A stretch of 64,000 nucleotides of DNA from the NCBI RefSeq assembly GCF_036038375.1, contig NZ_CP107935.1, forward strand, positions 7,812,001 through 7,876,000, in the 5' to 3' direction. Positions 26,330 to 34,179 of the stretch are shown in pieces. The translations under genes were made by a program, and so were the position numbers. This stretch comes from Streptomyces sp. NBC_00414. Its GTDB lineage: Bacteria > Actinomycetota > Actinomycetes > Streptomycetales > Streptomycetaceae. How positions within the stretch are numbered: the stretch's first letter is position 1; each line of letters opens with the position of its first letter. The notes below the pieces were generated by a model. That model did not search any database. It was not told the origin of the DNA and was given only the letters and a program-made list of their open reading frames with translations.

Positions 26330-27594
26330 GCACGGACCGTACGAACGGCGCGGATCATAGGAGCGGCACGGCGGACCGCTACACCGTCATCTCGGCCGAC
26401 TGCCACGCGGGAGCCGACCTGCTGGACTACCGGCCGTACCTGTCGAAGGCGTACCACGACGAGTTCGACGCCTGGGCGGCCACGTACGTCAATCCGTACG
26501 AGGACCTGGTGGCCGACACGGCCGACAAGAACTGGAACTCGGAGCGGCGCCTCGCGGAACTGGAGCGGGACGGCATCGTCGCCGAGGTCGTGTTCCCGAA
26601 CACCATCCCGCCGTTCTTCCCGTCCGGGTCCCTGATGGCGCCGGCGCCGACGGCCGAGGAGTTCGAACGCCGCTGGGCGGGCCTGCGCGCCCACAACCGC
26701 TGGCTGGCGGACTTCTGTTCGGCGGCGCCGGGCCGCCGGGCGGGTGTCTTCCAGATCCTCCTGAACGACGTCGGGGAGGCGGTGAAGGAGATCAGGTGGG
26801 CCGTCGGGGCGGGCCTCAAGGGGGGCCTGCTGCTGCCCGGCACCCCGCCGGGCTCGGGCCTCCCCGAGCTGTACTCCTCCGCCTACGACCCCATCTGGGC
26901 GGTGTGCGAGGAACTGGACGTCCCCGTGAACCACCACGCGGGCTCGGCCTCGCCGCCGCTCGGGGAGGAGCCCGCGGCCCGGGCGGTCTTCATGGTGGAG
27001 ACGACCTGGTTCTCGCACCGCGCGCTCTGGCACCTGATCTTCGGCGGCGCCTTCCGCAGGCATCCCGGCCTGAAACTGGTGCTGACCGAGCAGGGCTCCG
27101 GCTGGATCCCCGGGGTGCTCGACATGCTGGACTACTACCACGGGCGCCTGGTGGCCGCGGCCTCGAAGGCGGCCACCGCCGAGTCCAGGTTCGGCGTCGG
27201 CCTCGCCGCTTCGATGGGCAAGGGTCCGTCCCAGGTGTGGCGCGACAACTGCTTCGTCGGGGCGAGCTTCATGCGCCCGCACGAGGTGCCGCTGCGGGAC
27301 CGCATCGGTCTCGACAAGATCATGTGGGGCAGTGACTACCCGCACGACGAGGGCACGTACCCGTACAGCAGGGAGGGCCTGCGGATCGCGTACGCGGGCC
27401 TGTCGCGCGACGAGATCACGGCGATGGCGGGCGGGAACGCGGCCCGCGTGTACGGATTCGACCTGGACCTCCTGGACGCCGTCGCGGCGAAGGCCGGCCC
27501 GACGGTGGAGGAGATCGCCGAGCCCCTCGGCGACCCCCCTGCGGACGCGACGAGCCCGGCGTTCGCCCGGGGAGGGTCGGTACGGGTCTGGTGA
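26326..27594 (+). CDS. Amidohydrolase (ACMSD-like TIM-barrel), second of two
   Basis: A 422-residue paralogue of the preceding protein. It shares ISADCHAGADLLDYRPYL at the N-terminus, NHHAGSA in the barrel and IMWGSDYPHDEGTYPYS near the end, but has its own insertions (GSLMAPAPTAEEFERRW). Two linked but diverged copies may form a heteromer or act on successive substrates. GTG 26326 is coupled to the previous gene; the reading frame is open further upstream only because it overlaps that gene. Last gene of the operon. Confidence 0.9.
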   Translation: MSTDRTNGADHRSGTADRYTVISADCHAGADLLDYRPYLSKAYHDEFDAWAATYVNPYEDLVADTADKNWNSERRLAELERDGIVAEVVFPNTIPPFFPSGSLMAPAPTAEEFERRWAGLRAHNRWLADFCSAAPGRRAGVFQILLNDVGEAVKEIRWAVGAGLKGGLLLPGTPPGSGLPELYSSAYDPIWAVCEELDVPVNHHAGSASPPLGEEPAARAVFMVETTWFSHRALWHLIFGGAFRRHPGLKLVLTEQGSGWIPGVLDMLDYYHGRLVAAASKAATAESRFGVGLAASMGKGPSQVWRDNCFVGASFMRPHEVPLRDRIGLDKIMWGSDYPHDEGTYPYSREGLRIAYAGLSRDEITAMAGGNAARVYGFDLDLLDAVAAKAGPTVEEIAEPLGDPPADATSPAFARGGSVRVW

Positions 27595-27756
27595 CGGGGC
27601 CTGCGGGGTGGGGACGGGGAGGGGCTGGGCGGCCGGGGTGCGTCGGTCGGTCTGGGCGGCGACCTGCGGTCATTGGCGGAGATCACCAAGAAACAAGCGC
27701 GTACCGTCGGTAATACTTGTGGGTAACAACGTCTAGCCGCGGCGGGCCGGCCGTCC

Positions 27757-27769
27757 TACGGTGCAGGCA
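27757..27769 (+). promoter_or_regulatory. Probable -10 element giving a leaderless transcript
   Basis: TACGGT ends six bases before the ATG at 27769, and no Shine-Dalgarno sequence lies between them. This spacing is typical of leaderless mRNAs in Streptomyces. No clear -35 hexamer. Confidence 0.4.
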
Positions 27770-28704
27770 TGCCGAACCTGCCCGATGTCGTGCTGTGGTC
27801 GATACCCGCCTTTGTGCTGCTCACCGTGGTGGAGATGGTGAGTGTCCGCATCCACCCGGACGAGGACGCCGCGGGGTACGAGACGAAGGACGCCGCCACG
27901 AGTGTCGGCATGGGCCTGGGCAGCATGGCCTTCGACTTCCTGTGGAAGATCCCGATCCTCGCCGTCTACACGGCCATATATGAGCTGACACCACTGCGCG
28001 TGCCCGTCCTGTGGTGGACCGTGCCACTGCTGTTGCTGGCGCAGGACTTCTTCTACTACTGGTCCCACCGCGGGCACCACGTGATCCGCATCCTCTGGGC
28101 CTGTCACGTCGTCCACCACTCCAGCGAGAAGTTCAACCTCACCACCGCGCTGCGACAGCCCTGGACCACCTGGACCGTGTGGCCGTTCTACGTGCCCCTC
28201 ATCGCCCTCGGTGTCCACCCCGCCGCGCTCGCGTTCTGCTCGTCCGCGAACCTCGTGTACCAGTTCTGGATCCACACCGAGCGCATCGACAAGCTGCCCC
28301 GCGCCTTCGAGTTCGTCTTCAACACGCCCTCGCACCACCGGGTCCACCACGCCTCCCAGGGCGGCTATCTGGACCGTAACTTCGGCGGGATCCTGATCGT
28401 CTGGGACCGCCTCTTCGGGTCGTTCGTCCCGGAGACGGACCGGCCGGTGTACGGACTGACCAAGAACATCCGCACGTACAACCCGATCCGGGTCGCCACG
28501 CACGAGTACGCCGCCATCGCCCGGGACCTGAGAGCGGCGGGGAGCTGGCGCGAGCGGGCCGGGCGGGTGTTCGGGGGCCCGGGCTGGCAGCCCCGAACCC
28601 CGGGACCCGCCCCCGCACCTGTGTCCGCGCCCGCGTCTGCCTCCGCGTCCGCTCCGGTGCGGACCGCCTCTACGGAGACGTCCGTCACGGAACCCGCCGC
28701 GTGA
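27769..28704 (+). CDS. Sterol desaturase / fatty acid hydroxylase superfamily protein
   Basis: A 311-residue membrane protein. The di-iron histidine boxes are complete: HRGHH, HVVHHS and SHHRVHH, placed between four or so hydrophobic helices. Such enzymes hydroxylate or desaturate lipids using oxygen. The last 45 residues are an Ala/Pro/Ser-rich low-complexity tail of no evident function. Its stop overlaps the lysoplasmalogenase start (GTGA), which suggests the two act on the same lipid class. Confidence 0.92.
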   Translation: MPNLPDVVLWSIPAFVLLTVVEMVSVRIHPDEDAAGYETKDAATSVGMGLGSMAFDFLWKIPILAVYTAIYELTPLRVPVLWWTVPLLLLAQDFFYYWSHRGHHVIRILWACHVVHHSSEKFNLTTALRQPWTTWTVWPFYVPLIALGVHPAALAFCSSANLVYQFWIHTERIDKLPRAFEFVFNTPSHHRVHHASQGGYLDRNFGGILIVWDRLFGSFVPETDRPVYGLTKNIRTYNPIRVATHEYAAIARDLRAAGSWRERAGRVFGGPGWQPRTPGPAPAPVSAPASASASAPVRTASTETSVTEPAA

Positions 28705-29402
28705 ATCCGCGCCGCGCGCGCGTGCTGCTCGTCTTCTGCGGCGTCTCCTTCGGCCTGGTGAGCGTCGTGGATCTGGTCTCCCTGGCCATCGGCCACGACA
28801 CCGGTCACACCGTGGCCAAGCCCCTGCTGATGCCCCTGCTCGCCGCCTACGCGCACCTGCGGGGCGGACCCGGGCTCCTCGTCGGTGCCCTGATGTTCGG
28901 GTGGGGCGGCGACGTCCTGCTGCTCCTCGACGCCGAACCGGCTTTCCTCGCCGGGATGGCCTCCTTCGCGGCGGGCCATGTGTGTTACCTGCTGCTCTTC
29001 AAGAGCCTTGGCGGCTCGGCTGCTCCACGCGCGCGTGCGGGCCGCCTCACGGCAGCCGCGTACGCCCTCGCCCTCGTCACGACCGTCGCCCTCCTGTGGC
29101 CCGGCCTTCCCGCCGACCTCCGTGTGCCCGTCGCCGGTTACAGCCTGCTGTTGACCGCGATGGCGTACGGCGCCACGCGGCTCGGGTCCGTCGCGGCCGC
29201 CGGGGGAGCCCTGTTCATGCTGTCGGACACCCTCATCGCGACCGGTGTCGCCGACTGGCCGCAGCTGCCACGGCCCGATCTGTGGATCATGCTCACCTAT
29301 ATCGCGGCACAGTACCTGCTGGTCAGAAGTGTGCTCGGGGCGCTCGGCGCGCGTTCCGAACCCCCGGCGACGTACCGTGGGAGCCACACCGTCACCACCT
29401 GA
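28701..29402 (+). CDS. Lysoplasmalogenase, YhhN/TMEM86 family
   Basis: A 233-residue protein with about eight hydrophobic helices. Family motifs KPLLMPLLAAYAH (helix 2), FGWGGDVLLLL and SDTLIATG contain the conserved aspartates proposed for catalysis. YhhN-family enzymes hydrolyse the vinyl-ether bond of lysoplasmalogens; the true bacterial substrate is uncertain. GTG 28701 is coupled to the hydroxylase. The stop codon lies inside the first unit of a tandem repeat. Confidence 0.9.
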   Translation: MNPRRARVLLVFCGVSFGLVSVVDLVSLAIGHDTGHTVAKPLLMPLLAAYAHLRGGPGLLVGALMFGWGGDVLLLLDAEPAFLAGMASFAAGHVCYLLLFKSLGGSAAPRARAGRLTAAAYALALVTTVALLWPGLPADLRVPVAGYSLLLTAMAYGATRLGSVAAAGGALFMLSDTLIATGVADWPQLPRPDLWIMLTYIAAQYLLVRSVLGALGARSEPPATYRGSHTVTT

Positions 29403-29484
29403 GCACGTCACCACCTGTGCACGTGGCCACCTGTGCACGTGGCCACCTGTGCACGTCACCCCTGAGCACGTCACCACCTGAGCC
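29395..29484. repeat. 16-base tandem repeat array filling the intergenic gap
   Basis: Units start at 29395, 29411, 29427, 29443, 29459 (15 bases) and 29474 (partial), with consensus CCACCTGTGCACGTGG; outer units have GAGCACGTCA. The unit is partly palindromic. The array covers nearly all the DNA from the lysoplasmalogenase stop to the ribosome-binding site of the alcohol dehydrogenase. Confidence 0.92.
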
Positions 29485-29500
29485 GGAAGCAGGACCCCGC

Positions 29501-30544
29501 ATGCGCGCCACCACCATCCACGCCCCGTTCGACCTGCGGGTGGAGGACGTTCCGGACCCGGTGGTGCGGCGGCCGGGCGACGCGGTCGTGCGGGTGCTGC
29601 GTTCCTGCGTCTGCGGCAGCGACCTGTGGGCGTACCGGGGCGAGTCGGAGCGCAAGCCCGGCCAGCGCATCGGGCACGAGTTCCTCGGGATCGTCGAGGA
29701 GACCGGCGCCGAGGTGGCCACGGTCCGCCGGGGCGATCTCGTCGTCGCGCCCTTCATGTGGTCCGACGGCGTCTGCGACCACTGCCGCGAAGGACTCACC
29801 ACCTCCTGCGAACACGGCGGGTTCTGGGGCTCCGTGGGGTCGGACGGCGGGCAGGGCGAGGCCGTGCGCGTCCCGTACGCCGACGGCACGCTCGTCGCGC
29901 TGCCCGCCGAGGCCGCCTCCGACGACCGTCTGCTGGCCGCCCTGCTCACCCTCTCCGACGTCATGGGGACCGGTCACCACGCGGCCCTCGGGGCGGGCGC
30001 CTGCCCCGGAGTCACGGTCGCCGTCGTCGGGGACGGCGCCGTCGGCCTGTGCGCCGTGCTCGCCGCCAAGCGCCTCGGCGCCGAGCGGATCATCGCGCTG
30101 GGCCGCCATGAGACGCGTACGGACATCGCGCGCCGTTTCGGTGCCACTGATGTCGTCGCCGAACGCGGGGACGCGGCCGTCGAGGCGGTCCGTGAACTCA
30201 CCCGCGGCCAGGGAGCCCACGCCGTCGTCGAGGCGGTCGGCACCGAGCAGTCGATGAGCACGGCCGTGAACATCGCCCGTGACGGCGGCGCCATCGGCTT
30301 CGTCGGAGTGCCGCACGGCAGCGGTACCGGCCTCGACCTGAGCGTCATGTTCGACCGGAACATCGCCCTGCGCGGCGGGGTCGCGCCCGTCCGCGCCTAC
30401 ATCCCGGAACTGCTGCCCGACGTGCTGGACGGGACCATCGACCCCTCGCCCGTCTTCGACCTGACCGTCGGTCTGGAAGGCGTACCGGACGGCTACAAGG
30501 CGATGGACGAACGCACCGCGCTCAAGGTCATGGTCACCGACTGA
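29501..30544 (+). CDS. Zinc-dependent alcohol dehydrogenase
   Basis: A 347-residue medium-chain dehydrogenase. The catalytic zinc site is CVCGSDLW and GHEFLGIVEE; structural zinc cysteines occur in SDGVCDHCREGLTTSCEHGGFWG, which has only part of the usual four-cysteine set. The cofactor motif is VAVVGDGAVGLCAVLAAK. It resembles S-(hydroxymethyl)-type and IMP-dehydrogenase-like short-zinc ADHs; the substrate is unknown. ATG 29501 follows the tandem repeat array directly, so repeat number could affect its expression. Confidence 0.9.
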   Translation: MRATTIHAPFDLRVEDVPDPVVRRPGDAVVRVLRSCVCGSDLWAYRGESERKPGQRIGHEFLGIVEETGAEVATVRRGDLVVAPFMWSDGVCDHCREGLTTSCEHGGFWGSVGSDGGQGEAVRVPYADGTLVALPAEAASDDRLLAALLTLSDVMGTGHHAALGAGACPGVTVAVVGDGAVGLCAVLAAKRLGAERIIALGRHETRTDIARRFGATDVVAERGDAAVEAVRELTRGQGAHAVVEAVGTEQSMSTAVNIARDGGAIGFVGVPHGSGTGLDLSVMFDRNIALRGGVAPVRAYIPELLPDVLDGTIDPSPVFDLTVGLEGVPDGYKAMDERTALKVMVTD

Positions 30545-30665
30545 CAGGTACCAAACTGGCAGGCACCGACTGACCGGCACCAGCTGACCGGCCTCAACCG
30601 CCCGGCCTCAACCGCCCGAATCCGACCGCCCGGCTCCCGCCGACCGGCCCCTGCGAGCCGAGCGG

Positions 30666-31712
30666 TCACCAGCGGATCGGTACCGGCACCGCCGTGAGCA
30701 GGGCCGAGACCGCCACCACCAGCCCCAGCGCCACGACCTCGGCGCGCGCGGGGGAGTAGGCGGTGAGCGGGTCGGCCGCCCGGCGCAGCCGGCGCCTGGC
30801 CCACAGCGCCAGGGCGGCGACGACGACCACGAGGAGCACCTTCGCGAGCAGCGTGCGCCCGTACGCCGTCGTCGTCAGCTGGTCCAGTACGGTGCCGGGC
30901 GGCATCCGGCGCAGGGTGCTGCACACGCCCGTCGTGGTGATCACGGCGAGCAGAACGGCCGCCACGCGCGCGTAGAGCCCCAGCAACGCGGCACCCTCCC
31001 CGGGGGCGGTGTGCCGCCAGCGGAGCAGCGTGCGCAGTACGTACAGCAGCCCGCCCGCCCACAGGGCCGCACAGGTCACATGAACGAGCGTCAGACCCGA
31101 ACCGATCAGCGGACTCTGCTCGGTCGTCGGATGGGCGCGCAGCGCCTCCGCGACGGCCACCGCGGCCAGCGGCCACACCTGGGTGCCCGGACGGCGCGAC
31201 AGGGCGCACAGGCCCATCACGACGAACGCGTTGACCTCCAGGAGCGCGAGCGCGCCGTCCCTCGACTGGTAGAGCCCGCCGATGTCCATGTCGGAGAGTC
31301 GGTGCGGCACCAGATTCCCGGTGGCCACCACCGAGGCGAGACCGAGCGCGGCGACGAAACCGGCGGCGGCCGCGACCGGGGCCCAGCCGCGCGGCGCGTC
31401 CTCACGCGGGGCGCCGGGCACCCGACGCGCCAGCCGGGTGACGAAGACCTCGCCGGCCGACACGCACACCGCCGCGAACAGGACCGCCCGCAGCAGCGCG
31501 ATCCCGCCCACCCCGGGCGCGGCGGCCTCGCCCGTGCCGCTCAGGGCGACGGGCGGTCCGAGCAGGGGGATCAGCGCGGCCAGCGCCACCAGGGCGAGGA
31601 CGGTCACGGAACGCTGTACGGAGGCCGCGCTCACCCGGGGAGCACCCGCCCGGCCACTCGTCTGGCCACCCGCCTCGCCACCCGTGTCGGCAGTCGGTCG
31701 TATCGAACTCAC
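30666..31712 (-). CDS. CopD family copper-resistance membrane protein
   Basis: A 348-residue protein with about eight transmembrane helices. The CopD domain is in the C-terminal half: TLVHVTCAALWAGGLLYVL, LYARVAAVLLAVITTTGVCSTL and YGRTLLAKVLLVVVVAALALWARRR. The N-terminal 30 residues are hydrophilic. CopD proteins move copper across the membrane. No CopC is adjacent. GTG 31712 (VSSIRPTAD) was chosen over a TTG 36 bases upstream; neither has a good ribosome-binding site. Confidence 0.87.
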   Translation of the reverse strand: MSSIRPTADTGGEAGGQTSGRAGAPRVSAASVQRSVTVLALVALAALIPLLGPPVALSGTGEAAAPGVGGIALLRAVLFAAVCVSAGEVFVTRLARRVPGAPREDAPRGWAPVAAAAGFVAALGLASVVATGNLVPHRLSDMDIGGLYQSRDGALALLEVNAFVVMGLCALSRRPGTQVWPLAAVAVAEALRAHPTTEQSPLIGSGLTLVHVTCAALWAGGLLYVLRTLLRWRHTAPGEGAALLGLYARVAAVLLAVITTTGVCSTLRRMPPGTVLDQLTTTAYGRTLLAKVLLVVVVAALALWARRRLRRAADPLTAYSPARAEVVALGLVVAVSALLTAVPVPIRW

Positions 31713-31832
31713 CCCAAGATCTTCACCAGTCGTCCCAGATCCGGGCAAGTCCTGGAAAACAACTGGTGGAACGGCATTCCACCCGCCCCACGGGCATTCC
31801 GCCCATTCATACGCTCACGCCCGCCCCGTTAC

Positions 31833-32433
31833 TCAGCCCCAGCGCGGGGAATCCGAACCGCAGGGGCCGGGCGGTCGCGCCCATGTCCGCGGCCCGCCCT
31901 CGAAGGACACCGGCGGCAGGGCGTACCGCAGCGGGCCCAGCGCGCTGTCCGTCCCGCGAGCCAGGGGCCGGGGCCGGCCTCCCCACCGCGCGCATCCGGC
32001 CCGCCGCGATCCCCGGCCGCCGCTCGGCCGGCGCCCGGGCGGAGAGCCCGAACCGGTCGAGGGCGCCCGGGCGGTAGCCGGTCACGACGACGTCCGCGGT
32101 GGCGAGCAGGTTCTCGAAGACCTGCCGGTCGGTCGTCAGGTCGAGCGTGGCGGACCGGTTTCCGAAACCGGTGTCCGCGTGCCGGCCGGCGAGTTCCGGC
32201 AGTCCCGGCGGATCGACGCGCAGCACGTCCACCGCGGGAACGTCGTCCGGCCGTCCCGCCCGTCGCGCGCCCAGCTCGGCGGCGGCCGGCGCGCACACTC
32301 CCACGCAGGCCCGCGCCATGGCCCGTACGGGCAGTCGTGACGGGAGCGTTCCGGGCCGTGCGGCGGTCGTGATCCGGGACGGCAGCGCGGGGTCGTCGCC
32401 CAGCGCTGCCCAGGCGAAGTCGGTGGCGGTCAT
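31833..32433 (-). pseudogene. Decayed CaiB/BaiF-type CoA transferase
   Basis: Three blocks of a family III CoA transferase survive in order. An N-terminal block (MTATDFAWAALGDDPAL through AELGARRAGRP) runs straight into a middle block (VDVLRVDPPGLPELAGRH, ADTGFGNRSATLDL, ADVVVTGYRPGALDRFGL), skipping an expected region of well over 100 residues. A C-terminal block (LGPLRYALPPVSFEGG, ARPPGPCGSDSPRWG) is in another frame. Internal deletions and a frameshift make function very unlikely. Intact relatives are about 450 residues or longer. Confidence 0.8.
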
Positions 32434-32521
32434 GGGCGCAGTGTGCCGGGTGCGCCGCAGCGGCATGACGAAGGGCCGGACAGCACACGGCTGCCCGGCC
32501 CCTCGGCTCACGCGGTGAGTG

Positions 32522-34057
32522 TTACTTCGTCACCGCGTCCAGCGCGTCCGCGGTGCCCCAGCCGTAGAAGCCGTTGCGGTTCTTCGAGCCCTCGCAGACC
32601 GCGTCGATCTTGCCGTCGCCGTCGATGTCGTACGGGTCCGTGCACGGCGTGGCGTCGGCCTCCGCGTACAGCAGCGCCTTGACCAGGGCCGCCGAGGCGC
32701 GCGGGTGCGTCGACTTGATCAGGGCCGCGACGCCCGCGACGTGCGGCGACGCCATCGACGTACCGGCCATGTAACCCCACGAGCCGCCCGGCAGCGGGCC
32801 GAGGATCAGGCCGCTGGTGGCGGGCGGGGCCGGGGTCTGGAAGCGCGTCGAGTCGCCGCCGGGGGCGGCGATGTCGATGACGCCCAGGCCGTGGTTGGAG
32901 AAGGACGACTTGATGCCCTTCGCGCCGGTGGAGGCGACCGTGACGACACCCGGCAGCTGGGTCGGGATGTCGAGGCACTCGGACGGGTCGATGACACGGT
33001 CCGAGGGGGTCGAGTCGTTGGGCGAGACCGGGTCGGTGATCTCGTCGGCGGCGAGGTCGTAGTTCTCGTTGCCCGCCGCGGCGACGTTGACCGTGCCCTT
33101 CTTCTCCGCGTACCGCGTCGCCCGGGAGATGGCCTCGACGAGCGCCTTCTGGTCCGGGTCGTTCTTGCAGTTGAAGTACCACGGGTCGGTGTAATAGCTG
33201 TTGTTCGTGACGTCCACGCCGTGCTCGGCCGCCCACATGAAGCCGCAGACGACGGCCTCCGTGTAGAAGAAGCCGGCCGTCGTGGAGACCTTGATGCCGG
33301 AGACCTTCACGCCGGGCGCGACACCGGTGACGCCGACACCGTTCTTCGCGGCGGCGATCTCGCCCGCCACGTGCGTGCCGTGCGGGCTCTCGGCGGCACT
33401 CGGCCGCCAGGCGCCGTCGGTGGTGTCCGGCTTGCCCGACACGCAGTTGACGGACGCCTTGCGGTCGAAGTTCGGCGCGATGTCGGGGTGCGTGTCGTCG
33501 ACGCCGGTGTCGATGACGGCGACGGTGACCTTCTTGCTGCCGAGCGTCTTCTCGTGGGCCTTGTCCGCCTTGATGGCGGGCAGGTCCCACTGCAGGGGCT
33601 CCAGCGGGTCCTGTCCGGCAGCGGCCTCGACGTCCGCGATCTCGTCCGCGGTGAGCGTCTTCGGGGTGCCGACGTCGGTCGTGGACTGCGCGGGCAGCGG
33701 CGCCGTACGCGTCGAGCCCGCCGACTGCACCCCGTGCACCTTGCGGATCGTCTTGGCGAAGTCGGCGTTCGACGAGTGGACGACGATCACGCCGATCCGG
33801 TCGTACGACGTCACGATCGTGCCGCCGGCCTTGGCGATGGCCTTCTTCACCTGGGAGGAAACCCCGTGCCCGGAGCGGACGTTGACGACGTAGCTCAGCG
33901 GGGTGGCCTCCGCCGAGATCTGCTTCGCCACGTCCGCCGCGCTGTCCGCCGGAGCGGCGGACGCGCTGACGTTCGGCAGGAAGGCGAGAGCCGTGGCCAT
34001 GGCCATTCCCAGCGGGATGGCTATGAAGCGGCGCGAGCGCGTAGTAGGCGCGGTCAT
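32522..34057 (-). CDS. Secreted subtilisin-like serine protease (S8), first of a pair
   Basis: A 511-residue preproprotein. Signal peptide about 1-35 (...AFLPNVSASAAP), then an inhibitor-like propeptide (about 50-115, SYVVNVRSG...SYDRIGVIVVHS). The catalytic domain has Asp183 (VIDTGVDDTH), His226 (SPHGTHVAGE) and Ser434 (GTSMASPHV). The C-terminus has a DIDGDGKIDAVCEG segment resembling a calcium-binding loop. GGAGA lies 4-5 bases before ATG 34057. It is a clear paralogue of the next protease. Confidence 0.93.
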   Translation of the reverse strand: MTAPTTRSRRFIAIPLGMAMATALAFLPNVSASAAPADSAADVAKQISAEATPLSYVVNVRSGHGVSSQVKKAIAKAGGTIVTSYDRIGVIVVHSSNADFAKTIRKVHGVQSAGSTRTAPLPAQSTTDVGTPKTLTADEIADVEAAAGQDPLEPLQWDLPAIKADKAHEKTLGSKKVTVAVIDTGVDDTHPDIAPNFDRKASVNCVSGKPDTTDGAWRPSAAESPHGTHVAGEIAAAKNGVGVTGVAPGVKVSGIKVSTTAGFFYTEAVVCGFMWAAEHGVDVTNNSYYTDPWYFNCKNDPDQKALVEAISRATRYAEKKGTVNVAAAGNENYDLAADEITDPVSPNDSTPSDRVIDPSECLDIPTQLPGVVTVASTGAKGIKSSFSNHGLGVIDIAAPGGDSTRFQTPAPPATSGLILGPLPGGSWGYMAGTSMASPHVAGVAALIKSTHPRASAALVKALLYAEADATPCTDPYDIDGDGKIDAVCEGSKNRNGFYGWGTADALDAVTK

Positions 34058-34082
34058 GCTGTCTCCAGTTCGTGTTCGCGAG

Positions 34083-34154
34083 TTCGTGCGGGCCTTGCGT
34101 GCCGTGCGGGCTGTGCGTGCCGTGCGGGTGGTGCGGGCCGTGCGTGCCGTGCCG
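34083..34154. repeat. 18-base tandem repeat between the two protease genes
   Basis: TGCGTGCCGTGCGGGCTG at 34096 is followed by TGCGTGCCGTGCGGGTGG at 34114, a half unit (TGCGGGCCG) and a truncated unit at 34141. Related GTTCGTG/TGCGGG fragments precede it. It lies upstream of one protease gene and downstream of the other. Confidence 0.8.
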
Positions 34155-34179
34155 TTCGGGAAGTCCCTTGCGGATCGGG

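Noticed and set aside
29395..29484. The 16-base repeats as a CRISPR array or integron attachment site
   Set aside because: There are no unique spacers between units and no integrase nearby. It is a simple tandem repeat.
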